The notes under the pieces are model-generated. The model ran no database searches. It was given only the letters and a program-made list of their open reading frames with translations, and had not been told where the DNA came from. The position numbers and the translations under genes are program-made. From Macropodus opercularis (lineage: Eukaryota; Chordata; Actinopteri; Anabantiformes; Osphronemidae), in the NCBI GenBank assembly GCA_030770545.1, contig CM061091.1, positions 13,820,501-13,884,500 on the forward strand: DNA of 64,000 nucleotides, written 5' to 3'. This document shows, in pieces, positions 22,283 through 36,000 of the stretch (within the stretch, counting starts at the first letter, position 1; each line of letters opens with the position of its first letter).

Positions 22283-25200
22283 CCAGCCAGTAACAGATGT
22301 TTGGACCTCATCACAGCCTCAGACCTTCAAGATTTGCCACCATCGCCATTGTCAATATTCAGACTAAAATGAAACATGTTTTTGTCATTGCTCAGTTTAG
22401 AAGTGTCTCATTTAAATTTTTAAATTGAATATAAAAAGGCAGCATTGTAGAGGAAATTTAATTAATATATTGAATGTCAGGACACTGAAATGTGAGGCAG
22501 ACTTGTACAAATCCACAGGCTAATGTTACATGAGTTTCTGCTGGAGGCTGACACTAAGTCTGATGTTTAACAGGCTGACGGGACTTTCATGTCCTCACTG
22601 TTACTGCTGTGGAGCTTTGAACTCCAGATACTCTGGAATCCACATATACAGTGTATATATTTGTTTTTTGCAGCAGTGCTGTACAATAGTCATAATTTAT
22701 GATGTTCCAACAAGGATTTACTACTTTTCATTTAAAGGCTGACATGGACCAGATTATTTTAGCTGTATTATATAAAAGAGAAATTAGTACATGTTTATTG
22801 TATATGATCTATATAAAAAGAAAAGTTACAATGCATATCTACGCAGGTTTTATCCAGTGTTTTTTTGGTAAAACCGCATGGTGTATAGCAAATATTTCCC
22901 ACATGTTCTGTTTCATGCACCAGTTGGACCGTTAGAACAAATCGTAAATTTAACATTTAGCAGAAACTGCTGACTACAAATATGCAGAGCTTCTATTGAA
23001 TTGTAATTTTATACAGATATATAAATATATATAAACACATTAAGAGATCCACCAAGAGTGGAGAGAAGCTACGTCTTTCCATACATTTGAGAATATGCAG
23101 ACTAGTAAATACTAGACAATTTCCAGATCTATTTGTTTCAAAACAAATGTATATGAATTTTTCATGCTGTGTTTTTTTTAATGTTTGTTTTTTTTACCTG
23201 TTTGTTAATGTTTTGCTCCTTTCATCACTACTCGTCTCTGCTGCAGTATGTAGGCTGTTAAAGACATTGCCTTGTGATATTTTTGTCTTTTTTCATTATT
23301 ACAATAATTGTGTTAAACTTCTTTTATGTATGTGTAAATATAATTTTAAAATAGATCAAAAAGTAAAGACCACACATGTATGTCTCACCCTTTCCATGTT
23401 CTTAGTTTTTCATGCGACTGAGGTGAGAAGACTTTTTCCTGCTTCATTTCTGCCTTGACTCCAATCTGTAACCATCCAGAGCCGGCCCTCCGTGACACGG
23501 CTGATCCACTGTTCCCTCCAGCCTGTCACCTGTTGTTAATATACGCTGCCTAATCCACCCTGTTCAGTGTCAGCAGTTCAAAAGGGCGCAGTTCGTATTT
23601 TTGTCAACTTCAATTAGTGTGATACTCTTGCCAGTTCTGCGATCTCGTTTCAGCGCTTGTGTGCCTTCAAAGAGCTTAAAATGCATGAGGATTTTAGAAT
23701 GTGACTACAGAGATGACCCAATATTTTGCTGGCGTGACACAATGCAATGAGAACGCTGTGTTTCTTTTCTTCTTTTTTTAAGCAGACAACATATTCACAA
23801 GTGTATTTTCTGGCCAACAGACTTTAGCTGAGGTTTGAAGAGCTCTTCTTGAAACGGAGTGTGAATGGATTGCTTAATGCTAATGGGACAGGAGTTTATT
23901 TCTCTCTGCTGAGGAGCAGCCATCTCAGTTACCTTGAAACACGTCCTGCTGGTTAGGGTTTGCTGTCCAACAAATTAAGTGGCAAGTACTCATTCGGAAT
24001 TGAATTGCAATAACTTATAGTACTTTAATCACACGGAAAACACAAGCATGAGTACCTTTATACACTCATTTCCATAGACGTAACTCTTAAAGCCACAAGA
24101 ACATGAAAAATACCATTTGAAGCTTGCAAGCATGAGATCAAGAAAAATGCAATTGTACCATATGCCACCTGTTGGAAAAAAGTCATACACAGTTCTCGTA
24201 AAAACACATTTGAGTAACATCTCAAGAGGCCTCGCAGGCTGTTGTGCGTGCTCAACAATGCACATGCATTTAAGATATCTTTACTGATTGCTTGTTTTCA
24301 GTAGTACTAGAAAATGAGTATTTGGAGTATTGTTGGAGCTGCTTAAAAAGCCTAAACTCATACAAATAAGTAAAAGTGAGTTTGTATTGTATGAAACTAA
24401 GCTACTGAATGCCAGTGTGTCTGTCAGCTAAGTCGAATCGCCCAGAAGACGGACAGTCCTATCTGTCCTGACACACAATACTGTAGTCCGTAGCCTCCAC
24501 ATGGCTTAGTGTTAATTAAAGAGCCTTCCTGGGTTGGACCCTGCAGTGTCGCGGGGGCTGTAGATTGTGGGGCCACTGGACATGGTGGAAGTGAGCAAAG
24601 GGTGGGGCCCAGTGCAATATGGGTGATTAGGAGGGGTGAATCTTTGAAAGCAGAGCCATGACAGCTGAGGGGGAAGCATGTGCAAGGCATGTTTGTTTTG
24701 CATTTACCCCGTGAGCACAGCTGTGTGCACTGTCCTTTTCCCAGAACACCGGAACACAGCAGACGCCCTCACGGCTCGCCCTCCGTCCAACCCCTCAGCT
24801 AGAGCACAGGGGGGCCCGAGTGCACATACGCAAAGAGACCCTCTGGGTTTTTAAGATATGTGCTCTGCAGTCAGGTTTATGCACATGTCTTGGATTTGGA
24901 GTGGAGTGTAAGACTGGATGTAATTTGGACAACTTCAGGGTGATCCGCTCTGCTGACAGGTTATAACCTACACCCCCCTTCCAGAAGGACAGTGAATGTG
25001 GTTCGGTTTAGAGAATTAGCAATGCTTGCTCTGCCTGAAGGTGTATTACTAAGATATCAAGTTTACTTTTCATAACCATGAAACCCTCTGTTACGCTGAA
25101 GGTCTACATCAGGCCCTGTAAACAAAAGAGAACACATGTACTCATCGCTAAACCTCATCTGTTATTTCTGTCCACGGAAGAGGAAGTTACTGACAAAAAC

Positions 25201-26697
25201 AAGGTTTGCTATTTAATAGTGTTATAGGGTAGGAATGTGACGTGAACTCTCTCATGTCAGTGGGTTTCTAGTTGTATAGTAATGTGTCGTCACAATTTTC
25301 TAACTCTTTCTATTTGTTATAGTGGAGAATAATGTGTTTGGGGTTTGTAAAGGCTGCTGAGCCACTGGTGCCTTAGTTCTTGTCAAAGTCAGTGCACACT
25401 GAACATTACAGTCACTTCAACACCTGTGCCCTTTCTGCACGTAAAATATAGATGCTGTATGAGTTTAAATGTGCTTGTGGAAAATAAGGCTTCAGGGTGT
25501 CTGAAGCTGTCAATCCTGAGTTGTTTAAATGAGATGCAATGAAAACTTGATGCCATTTATTGAGTGTCAACACTGTGTAGACTGCAGCGACCTGCTTTGG
25601 CTTCCTGTGTTTTTGCATGTGCAGTAGAGCTGCTTCACGGCCATTTACCAATCAGCATTAAAAGCCTTTGTCCCAGTCCAGAAAAGACTGTTGAACGCTG
25701 ACTGTCTACAGGTGTCAACACACGCTGTGTCATGCACCCACCCTCCTCTGCTTCAAAGGCTGCGGTTGCTGTTTTTCTTGCTATTTCTGGCAGTCTGACT
25801 GACTGGTAGGCACTTCTCGCTCTGAAACTCCTGAGACTAAATGTGAGGGGCACCGTCAAATCCACTTGGAGCGCGTCCTCCTGAAAACAGAGCTGACTCT
25901 GTGCGCTGACTCGCGCTCCCAGGCTCTTCAGCCCTGAGAGCAGCAGGCCCGCTGTGTCCCTCTCATACTCCCACAAATACTTCCTCATCCATCCCTTCCT
26001 CTCTCCGGCCATCAGCCGGCCGAGTCGGGGCAGCAGGTGGATGTCTCACCCTGACCACACTAAAACAAACCACATTTCATAGAAGTTCCATAGTCACTGA
26101 AATATAACCAGCCAGAGGTGGTTATTTTAATGTCTGTGTTGGATATGAGAAGCTTCATATAAACTGTCTTCTGTAAAATAAGGTACTGCTTAGGATAATA
26201 TGTGTATAACATTTAACAAAGAAATTTAGTTCAATGCTTCAAGGATGCTTGTTGAACTACTCAAATCAAACTCAAAAAAACAAAACGCAAAACAGCTGTA
26301 GAGAAAATCACAACAATCAAAATATAAATAACACTGTATGAATAAAATAGCACCTGAACAGAGGACTACACTGACACTAAAAGCACTGTACAAACATGTC
26401 CTGTATTTCATAAAATAAGTGCATGGATTTGAATTTTCTTAACACATCTCATTCACCTATTATCAGTACTACACTGCAGCAACTGTACAGCGCAGCATCA
26501 CCTATGAGCAGGCTTTACACTCGCACACTGTGGTTGATGTCTCGTGGCTTAACTTGTCAAATCTCTTATTTTCCCCTCCATGCATTTGCCTCATTGTTTT
26601 CAACAAGGTAATCACTGTTGCATTTAGAGTTTTTTTAGTGCCCCTTCTCACCATCAAGGTCCAGGATCAATAGGCTCTTCCAGCAAAGATCGGCACA
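22283..26697. other. convergent intergenic region ext2 / alx4
   Basis: The 3' ends of ext2 (+) and alx4 (-) face each other across 4.4 kb. The left part is the ext2 3'UTR (at least a few hundred bases, AT-rich with TATA-like runs near 23015-23040). On the minus strand an AATAAA for alx4 is possible at 25556-25561. A GC-richer patch at 24500-24830 and a 125-codon minus frame at 25635-26012 have no family resemblance. No RNA gene or mobile element recognised. Confidence 0.5.
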
Positions 26698-27018
26698 TCA
26701 TGTGGCCCACGAAATGGCTGCACTGTGCTCCTTGGCCTTCATGCGCAAAGCGGCGATACTGGAGGACTTGCGGTCAGGGTCCATGTTTAGATCGTAGGTG
26801 TTGATGCCTGCAGCCATGCCGGGAGATCCTCCAAACAGGCTGCCCATGTGAGCTTGTCCCACGTGACCCCCAGGACTCGGTACCCCCAGAAAATCGGACA
26901 CCCCGCTTGCAGAATGGGGGTGAGGGGTCATACAGGGTGTCACGGTGTCGCAGGGCACAACGCAGCCAGGCACAGGAGACGCTGCACTGCTGCCGCCGAT
27001 CCAAGACGGGTTCTGAAT
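26698..27018 (-). CDS. alx4: alx4 exon 4, C-terminus with OAR motif
   Basis: Starts after ccatctttcag with IQNPSWIGGSSAASPVPGCV and ends DRKSSSIAALRMKAKEHSAA ISWAT then TGA. The Pro-rich middle holds CVVPCDTVTPCM, GVSDFLGV and HVGQAHMGSLFGG. The OAR motif restrains activity in paired-class factors. Open frames on the opposite strand here are shadows. Confidence 0.95.
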   Translation of the reverse strand: MQNPSWIGGSSAASPVPGCVVPCDTVTPCMTPHPHSASGVSDFLGVPSPGGHVGQAHMGSLFGGSPGMAAGINTYDLNMDPDRKSSSIAALRMKAKEHSAAISWAT

Positions 27019-30000
27019 CTGAAAGATGGACGGCAAGTTAGCCTAATTAAAGAGAACAGAGGTGCAGCATTAGCCATTTTTAATGTGTGACCTGGACTTA
27101 GTTGACTACGTACCTGTGCGTAGTTCTCAGGGCGTGTCAGAAGCGGCAGCTCGTAAGCTGTTGAGAAGTGTGTCCGCACCTGCTGCATCTGACCGAAACG
27201 CTCCCTCTTTCTCCATTTAGCCCTTCGGTTCTGGAACCACACCTGAACAGAGCAATAGCACCATCAACTGTGATCTGAGAGAACAAACAATCTCATCTTG
27301 TCTTCACCAGGCGATTTTCCCTCAAAGTTTAATGAAATACCCAAGATATAAATCAAATTATTATTTTAAATATGGGAAATAGATCAGATTCACTGCTGCC
27401 AAAACACTGAAAGGATGAATGTCAGAAATGAGGATGTTGCGTATTCTCCAGTCTCTTTTTAAACTTTACTGCACAGACACAAGTCTGAGGCGGTTTCAGG
27501 TTTTACGAAGTCTGTGCACTTTCAACTGGAGGAACCAACTTCTCTGGAGATTCCCAAAGGAAATGCAAACAGATCTTGTCCATGTTGCGTTTGCCTATTT
27601 GTTGCCTGTCAGGAGCCGGGTGCTGTTCTAATCAGCGAAGCTTTGTGCTGTCGTCTGTGACATAGATGTTTCCCCAAAGTCAGTTTTCCTAGTGTCAGAG
27701 GTTTGTTCCAAGTCTATTGGACTGATTATAACAAAAATACGTCCAGTTGTCTCGGGTGTGATTTTATTGTGTGTCGTGTTTTGTATTCGCTCTTCGCTTG
27801 TCCTTAAAGGCATCATGGGAAATTGAAAAGTGAGACAGGATTAAACTGAGGTTTGTTTGCATTTTCCTTTTTAATTTCCTGAGGCCTAAAGCTCCGGCTT
27901 TGAGATGCTGTCTCCTTCTAAATCATAGAAGCACACAGATCAGAGGAGCTAATCCTTCCTTCCTTGGTGTTTCATAGTCCTTCCTCTGTGCTGTCATCCT
28001 CAGGATCTACAACCACACACAGGATCAGACTCTAAAACACAACGTGACTTTATGATGGCTCAGCATTAAAACATGACGATAAGGTGTTTCTGCTTCAGTG
28101 TCACCAACAGCTCTCATCTGCTCACTCACAGCTTTATGTCGAATCTGTTGCCTATTATACAGAGAGAACATATTTTTGTGTTACACGCACTGCGTCGTGA
28201 CAGTAATTGGTAAAGACCTTGACAGCTTAAGTAGCTGGTGGACTTTCAATGAGGCTTTATTTATGTTACAGCTCCAGAGAGAAAAAGCAGAGAAATGCCA
28301 AACTGGCCCCAGCAGGAGAGCTGAAGGGGGCTGCAAACACTTTGAAGTGAGAGACCGGTGCAGAGGATTGATAACCCGCCTCTGCTGTCACTCATGTCAG
28401 CTTCCATACCCAAGTAAAAAGAAATCCATGGCTGAGGCCCAAAGCACTAATAGTCCTGGAGAAACACCTCTGAGCAGCTTAGTTGTTCATTGAAGAATGA
28501 GTTTGTTCTTTACCCAAACCTCATCCACTGCTTGATTTCACATTTCCAATTAAAGGGCTGATTCTTGATTTGCAGGGACCAGTGTGTCCGCCTGCCTTTA
28601 ATCTACATTTAACTGTTTGGATCTATAAAGTCATACCGACACCTGTGTTTGCTGCATATCAGATGAGTCTCAGGCCTTTGGACTAACTGAGGGGCAAGTC
28701 TGAGTTGTTTTTGAAACCCCCGACCCTCGACCCCTGACCTCCCCATGTATCTGTAGTGCATATGACTCAGATCTGAACTTTCTCCCTTTGAAACCCAAAG
28801 ACTGAAAAAGCAAACAACTCCAGAACCTTATGGTTTTGCACTGAAAGTTGTTTTTCCGAGTGAGACCGATCAAACAGCGAGATATTTCGTCCTCCTCAGA
28901 AACATACTTTGTTTAACTTTTTTGTTTGCATCAAAGTCACAGTCCTTTTCTTGCAGCAGGAAAACCGTTCTGCTATTTATTTCACTTCAGATGCAGAATT
29001 CATGAGCTGCGAGTCCTCTTACGTGTCAATGAACTGAACTGAATGCGGACCCTGTCCTCTGACTGACAAGGCATCTCGTGTCTTTTATCTTTTTAACTTG
29101 AGTGTTTTAGAGGACCGCTGAGAGGCCGGAGGCTGTAAAGCTGCATCCATCTGAAGCAGGCAGGCCTGTGATAGGGCGAGCAGCAGAGCAGGGAAGCATA
29201 CCTTCAGAGACTCAGGGTTGAGTTATAACCTTATGGCTTCACAGACTTCCTGTGTTTCACTGCTTTTCTGGTCACTGTTCCAGCTCATTGTGTGAAAGAC
29301 TGGTTTTAATCGAGCTCTTATCTCATCCCGCTTATCACGCCACTGGCATGCAGCAGGAGCACGGTTCTGTGGCATCACTGCATTAGTTGAAATGTCCAAG
29401 CCTCAAAACTGCTCATACCTCAGATATGGATTGAAAAACAAATGACAAGTCTGCTCAAAGCCCAGGGGAAGGAGTTCACACCTACCCTGGAGACCACAGC
29501 AGGGACACATTCTTGTCTGGACAGGATGTTAATGAAAGAAAAACACAGAAAATCCAGGAGCTTTGGCCGTCTGTGCACACGTACATACACATGCGCCACA
29601 TGCATACGAAAATGTCCTCCTTGTGTCACGAGTGAAGGAATGTTTTACAGCAGTTTGAGTGTAAATCACAACAGAAACTTTTAGTTAGCAAAGTTCAGCT
29701 GGACCAGACTCAGAGGGGAAGGAAAAGGCCACTGAGACGCGACGGGTCTAAGTGAGTCGAACGGGTCTGTTCGCATGCTGGAGAAAGTCTGCTCTGCTCA
29801 AACTGCACATATGAGGCCCAGGCAGCTCAAAGCTCAGCCCCCTGGGCCCCCTGGCCTCTGTCAGCTCCCACTTCCCCCCACTCTTTCTCCCTCTGACTCC
29901 CACAGTACCAGATAAATCTGTGAGTGACGTTATCTCTGCAGAGCCGCAGATGTTGAAGGATCCATGAGTGTTGTTTAAAAGCTGTCTGTTCTGCTGCAGC

Positions 30001-33000
30001 GAAGAATCGTTGCTTCTTCTTCCTGGTTAGTTAGCTTCTGTCACTTGTTAGAAATATGATGTGCATCCTGATTTTGGTTTAGTGCCTTTGACATTCCCTA
30101 TAGACGGTTGCTTTGGTTGTTGTTGTTGTTGTTGTTGTTGCTGCCTTACCTGCACGCGTGCCTCCGTCAGGTCCGTCCTCAGTGCCAGCTGCTCCCGAGC
30201 GTACACATCCGGATAGTGGGTCTTCTGGAAAACCTTCTCCAGCTCTTCCAGCTGGTAGCTTGTGAAAGTTGTGCGGTTGCGCCTCTTCTTGCCTTTGTTG
30301 CTTTCGCTGCCGTCGGCCTTGTCCAGAGGGCTTCCCACATCAGCGCCCGGTGACCTGTCAGCGGTCACCTTCACACCTTGATCCTTCACGCTCAGGTAGC
30401 CGGTGTCCATTCCAGGTGGATCAGTGTCCGGGGCCAAATCAGAGTCTGTCACACCTGAACTGTCTTTACCTGCAGAGACGGGAGGGAAATGAGAACCGTT
30501 GAAAGCAGGTGATGTTTTCAACTTTATCACAGTCAAAGAAGGTGCAGGCCTGATACATCTTTGTGAACTGGTGACCCTCTGACTGAAGATGAAGAGGAAA
30601 TATGAAAGTCATTAATGTACATGATGTTGAGCAAAAAGGAAGCTTGAAACTTGGCAATTAAAGACATAACCTGTCATGTTTGGCGGACAGGGTATAAAAG
30701 AATAATAAGATAAATGTGCATTTAATATATTATGATCTACTGCAGTTAACAGATTTAAGTCATGTGTGCGCACTCTCTGATAAGTAAGCTGTTAATATTA
30801 ACGCTCCCTCTTGTTGCTGCCTCAGTCAAAAATATTGAAACTGACTTTCTGTGAAAACATTTTCTTGAAACACATTTGAGAAGCATCGCTTTAATGATTA
30901 ACAAATAAACACCAGAAATAGCCCCACAGAACTTCTCAGCTTTCTTTAATTATGTGGATTATAAATCCAACAAGTCTGCAGACGTAAATAATAAAACGTG
31001 TCATTAGTAGTGAGCCCAGAATAACACGACAGTAAATGTTTTTGATCTGATAACCCTGCTGGAAGGGGCGTATATTTTCGTATTTGTCACTAAGCATAAG
31101 CGCTGTTCATGTTACCAGTACCCTCAGAAAGCAAATATGCCTCTGCTATACTGATGTTCACTTGCTCTTGGCAGAAAACTCATAACTGATGATTTATTTG
31201 TAGATCGGTATAATAATTCATGGGGTTTGATAGGGTGGAACAAAATAATTTCTCGCTCTTTGTGAGGAAATTCAGTGACAGTTGTGAAATTTGTTGGCGC
31301 TCAGTGTTTGTCTCCGAGTCAGCCCGGGGCCTGCTTCTTCGCTTGCTTGCGGGATCCAGTTGTAGTTCGTAGATTATTCTGTGATGTGCTGGGGAGCAGA
31401 CACCCTGGCTAGAAGCTGAGGCTGACAGAAAGCCCGTATACGCAGCCACCGCTATCTGTCCTCCAAAGTCACCTGCAAAGGCAAAGAGCCGTCGTCGTCC
31501 TGTCTTTGTCTTTCTGTCACGCGCACATTTGCTCCCTTCATGGCTGCGTTTTGGGTGCGTGAAACCTCAGGCAGCTCTCTGATCATAAATTTCCACAGCC
31601 GAGTCTCTGCCAGTGTCTTCGTCTGAGCTGGCAGCTTGCTTTCTTTCGCCATGCTGCTATGATTCACTGAACACTGAGGCTTTGAAACACACAAGTGATA
31701 CATATTGGAAATAGTGACGTTTAATGGGAGCCGGGAACCCCCAAAGCCCCCCCCCCCCCGATTAAGTCTAGTGGCAAGCGCCAGTGCTGCACCTTCCTGC
31801 TCCTCTGTCCATCTGAGGTGAAGTTATTTTCAGGAGCAAGGACATTCGTGCTCATCTGGTGATTTGTCAGGTTAGAACCAGAAGGTCTGTGAGGTTTGTG
31901 TCATAGGACCTCACGCACACACACACACACACACCCAGTGACCCTCAACTCGCCACCATGTTGGCTAATGAGTGGTGGTGGGTCTCTTTCTTTTCTGATG
32001 ATCAAACAAAAAAATGGAACAGATTCTGAGTCTTTTTATGCTCATTTGTTTTCGGCAATTTTTTATTTTTTTGGCAGGCTGAAAAACTTTTTTTTAAATT
32101 TCTCTGTATTGTCTTACACTCAAATGTTAATAGTCCTCATATTATATCCAATGCAGATTTCACAGTATGATAATGGACCAGGCCAGGTCAGTTCAGTCAG
32201 CATGGGGGGATCTGGTTCTTAAGATGTTTGCCTAGCTGTGCTGGAAATGGACTCGGGCTGATGATGTATGTTTTGGTGGCAGACCACTTGCCGGGGGTCT
32301 AACACCCCCAACTCTGCCTCTCTGTCCATGACTAACACATCCTGTTCGGCTTGAAGGGAGAAAATGTGTTTTATCCCAGCGTAAATGCTCTCTATAGTTA
32401 TTTCATCATATTTCCCTGGCCGGCACCCACAGTCCCCACAAGGCAAGAGCTGTCGACCCGCCTGAAATCACGAGGCCTCTCGTTGATCAAAGCCCTTTGT
32501 TTATATCGCATGTCACTGATGTTTTTTTGGCAGGGGTGGGATATTGTGACAATCTCTTGCTTGTTATCCATGCGATCTGGTAAAGCTGTGAGGCTCTCCA
32601 ACACTGCCCAAGGTGAACGGCAGTGAGCCCTCCTGCAGTGAAGGCCATATGTATAAAAGAACATAGGAAAGTCTTACTGCAAACAATGCCTGTGAGGATA
32701 TGATCGCTGCTCAAAGAGGGGGGGGGGGAAGTAAAAAACATATGCTCCATCACATATTCTCTCTCCAGAGTCATGAATAATAATCTGCCATTTTCTGCCA
32801 AGAGGACTTCAGCTCCCACCTGCCTTCTCCCAACAATAATCCACGAAGCGAACAAAGCAAAAGACGTTAAAGCCATGCAGCGCACATGACAGCATTCAGT
32901 TTGTCAGTGTAATGTGTCTCTGTGGGCATTTATAGCAAAGTAAAAGTGAGACCTGACTTCCACTGTGCCTCTTTCTTAAAGCTGTGAGGCACCTACCATG

Positions 33001-36000
33001 TGGGTTTCAGTGCCACGCTTCTTGAGGGTCAGACACTTAGTAGGGACAGCTATTAATTCACAGTAGAAAAATATGGGGCAACATCAAAGTGTAATTTAAC
33101 TGGCTGTAAAGCAACTGGGCACCATCCCTGCTTCTTTATTGACTGAGTTGACTGATGTCTCCTCACAGCGTTTCAGGAAACACTATAAATTACACACCAC
33201 AAGGAAACTGAGAGGGATTAACAACACGGTGCCGTAGCGTCACAAGAAATATCCGAACTACAGGGAAGCCCACAGCAGAGAAAAACAAAGTGTTGTCCGA
33301 TTTAAATGCAGAGAATGGAGGAAAGAAAATGCGTCAGAAAAGGATTCATTTCCATGTGCAACTTGTTTTACTGGCTTCAAATGAAAGATGCAACATGGAA
33401 CTTTGAACAGCAGATAGAGGGAGACTGAAATGTTGGTAAAATAACTGACTGATGTACAACCTCAGTCCCAATAAACACAGTTAGAAGGTTACAGAGCCAC
33501 CTGACCTTTGGCTTGGGCTGTGGGCAGCACAGTGTGGTCCACTTGAACTGCCTGAACCAGCGCTGAAGCAGGCTTCATCAAGATGTGAGAGGGCATGAGA
33601 ACACCAGCACTGGTTAGGAGGGATGCTGCCAATAACTAAATCAAATATTGTAACATTAACTCTTTGTATAACCAAGAAAAGAAAACACGAAACAACATCA
33701 AGTTTAAAAAGTAATGTTACAGCCCCATAACTTATAAACAACCCTATAAAAGAATTCTCTAACATTTAGTTTAATAACGGCGCAGTGCATTTACAGCTAT
33801 GCCTTATGATTATGATTCTAAACAGCTGCTAATCAAAAATTACTTGTGAATACATGAATACATGTTAAAATGCTCATGTATTCACTCAAGCGCTTCACTT
33901 AGTTACTAGTTAGTTTGCAAATTTAAATATTACCAGCTCAAATGAATGAACTGGTTAAAAGAGACAGAACTGTGACAATGTGCACTAATAAAGAAGTAGC
34001 CTGATACAACATTGTAGAAATAATCCAGTAAAACGATGTGTGTTACTGTACTGTCTGTAGTGATGTAGTATGTAAGTACACATAGGGAATAATTTAATAC
34101 AGAATTTGATTTGTAAGTATTGTTATACTGTATTTTTTACCTTAACCTGATTCTCTGTGCATTCATCTGTTTTACAAACAGCGTAAATCACTTGGTGAAC
34201 GACTCTTGGCCCAGCATCAGGTGCGTGTGTCAACAATGCAGAAGACCTTGTATAAAAGGTCTCGTATGACGATGCCTGTTGCTTCAAATATTCAGGGCTG
34301 CTGATTGAGCGGAGCAACGACTTACCGCAGCAAAATGGCAGAAAAAAGCAACTCCCCGTCAAGGCTAAGACTGATAAATCACCTCTCACGCAGCCTGCGT
34401 CTTCCTCGCAGCCCTCCCTGTGTGCGTCCCTCTCCCTCCCTTCAGCTCTCTTCCCTCCGAATTTGGAGCAAAACGGACTTTTCTTCGTCTTGTGTTTTTG
34501 TTGTGCGATTGAAGGACAACATTCCATCTCAGCGGGGAAAACTTGCCAAAGTACATTTTTGTGTGCATGCACAAACAATAAAGAATACTTTGCTGGCAAA
34601 CTGGCTCAGTGGCATGAACGTGCTCACCTCTTGCCAACAAGGGTTCAATCTATGTAGCCCACCACGCCTAAAACCTCTCAAAGTACAGCAGATTAGCTTC
34701 TGTCAGTCATCACAGTTTTAAACACGATTCAGTTTTAATATCCACACTAGACTGTTGAAGTTGTTTGTCTTGTGAGCGCTAGGAGTTTCTGGGCCGAACA
34801 TATTTTGAGGAAATACAGAAATGCATTTGACTTTGCAAAGAACCTTGCTTTTCAAAAAACCTAAACAGACGCACAAACGCAGTCCACAGTCAATCCTGAA
34901 CCTGTGTTCACTTTGCACGAAGCGGCGACACAGGGACCAAAGGAAGTGCTGGACTGCCTGAGCCTTTTTTGCCCTGCTGCTCCCACTCGGCCGTGCAAAC
35001 TGAGCCTAATGTAAATTGCTCTGCCAAACTTTAAGCTAAATGGTAAAACGATCCTGAGTCCTTGTCACCTCCACTCATGTCACCGACTTGCTGAAGTGTG
35101 TCTCAGTGGTATGGGCTGCAAGCCTGGTTCCCATTACTCCCTGCTCGAGCCAATGAGCGCAGACGGCCATTACAGGAGGCAGAAACGGTCGCGGCGGGTT
35201 AAAGATGGAGAAGCAACAAAGAGGCTCCAAACGCAGGCGATTCCATCATACGTGAACGTGAGATGCGTGTCTGCCGCTCGTGCAGGAAATGAAACAATTG
35301 CACTTGCAGGGCAGCATTAAATTCTCACTTTATCCTGAAGACTTATAATTGGTTCTGCAATAAACTGCAATCACTACCTTGCAGATCTCAGTCACTGTAA
35401 AACTCAAAGTGGCACAAAGGAGATGCAATCGAATCAACGACGCGGCAAAGCGACGTCCTCTGTCCTGTTGGCGCAGTGTTTACAGTGTGAAACTGGAGTC
35501 CAGACGTTGCAAAAAGATCTGCTTTGACACCGAACGGCTTCCACTGAGGGTTTCAAATGCGTTTTCTCGCTCTCTGCTCAAACAGTTGAGGGCAGCGAGG
35601 CCGAGCTAAAGGTCAGACACTGAGAGAAGACGTGAGCACATCAAAAGAGGAAGCGTGTTGTCTCTGGACGTTCACACACGAGGGGCCGTAAGAGCCTGAC
35701 GAGACTCGCTGAACTGTCGCTTGGGCCTTTTTGAAATAAATATCAAACTATCGAATGTTTTTTTGGAACCTGGAAACATGTTATAAATTACATTAATCAT
35801 TTCTATTTGTGCCATGTTCCAGACACTAACATTTAAATGTGTTCCTTGCTTACTTTTAGTGCAGGTCAGGTGAAATGTGTCCTGCTGCACGATGACTTTG
35901 ATTTAAACTATACTTTATACTTTCATTTCATTTTTTAATTCTTATTGCAATGCAGCCTGTTGAGGTTGACTATAACCACACATCCGGTCTGGATGCTGAA

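Noticed and set aside
25635..26012. 125-codon minus-strand frame downstream of alx4
   Set aside because: No recognisable domain, no splice partner in phase; probably chance in a GC-richer patch or alx4 3'UTR.
28098..28493. 131-codon frame in alx4 intron 2
   Set aside because: Composition like intron, no acceptor or homology, wrong strand for alx4.
30048..30149. Poly-Gln extension after the alx4 homeodomain exon
   Set aside because: It is the (CAA)8 intronic repeat read through the donor; the true exon ends at 30150 and joins the recognition helix at 27242.
34598..34665. Functional tRNA gene
   Set aside because: A and B boxes are present but stems do not pair, so only a repeat remnant is supported.
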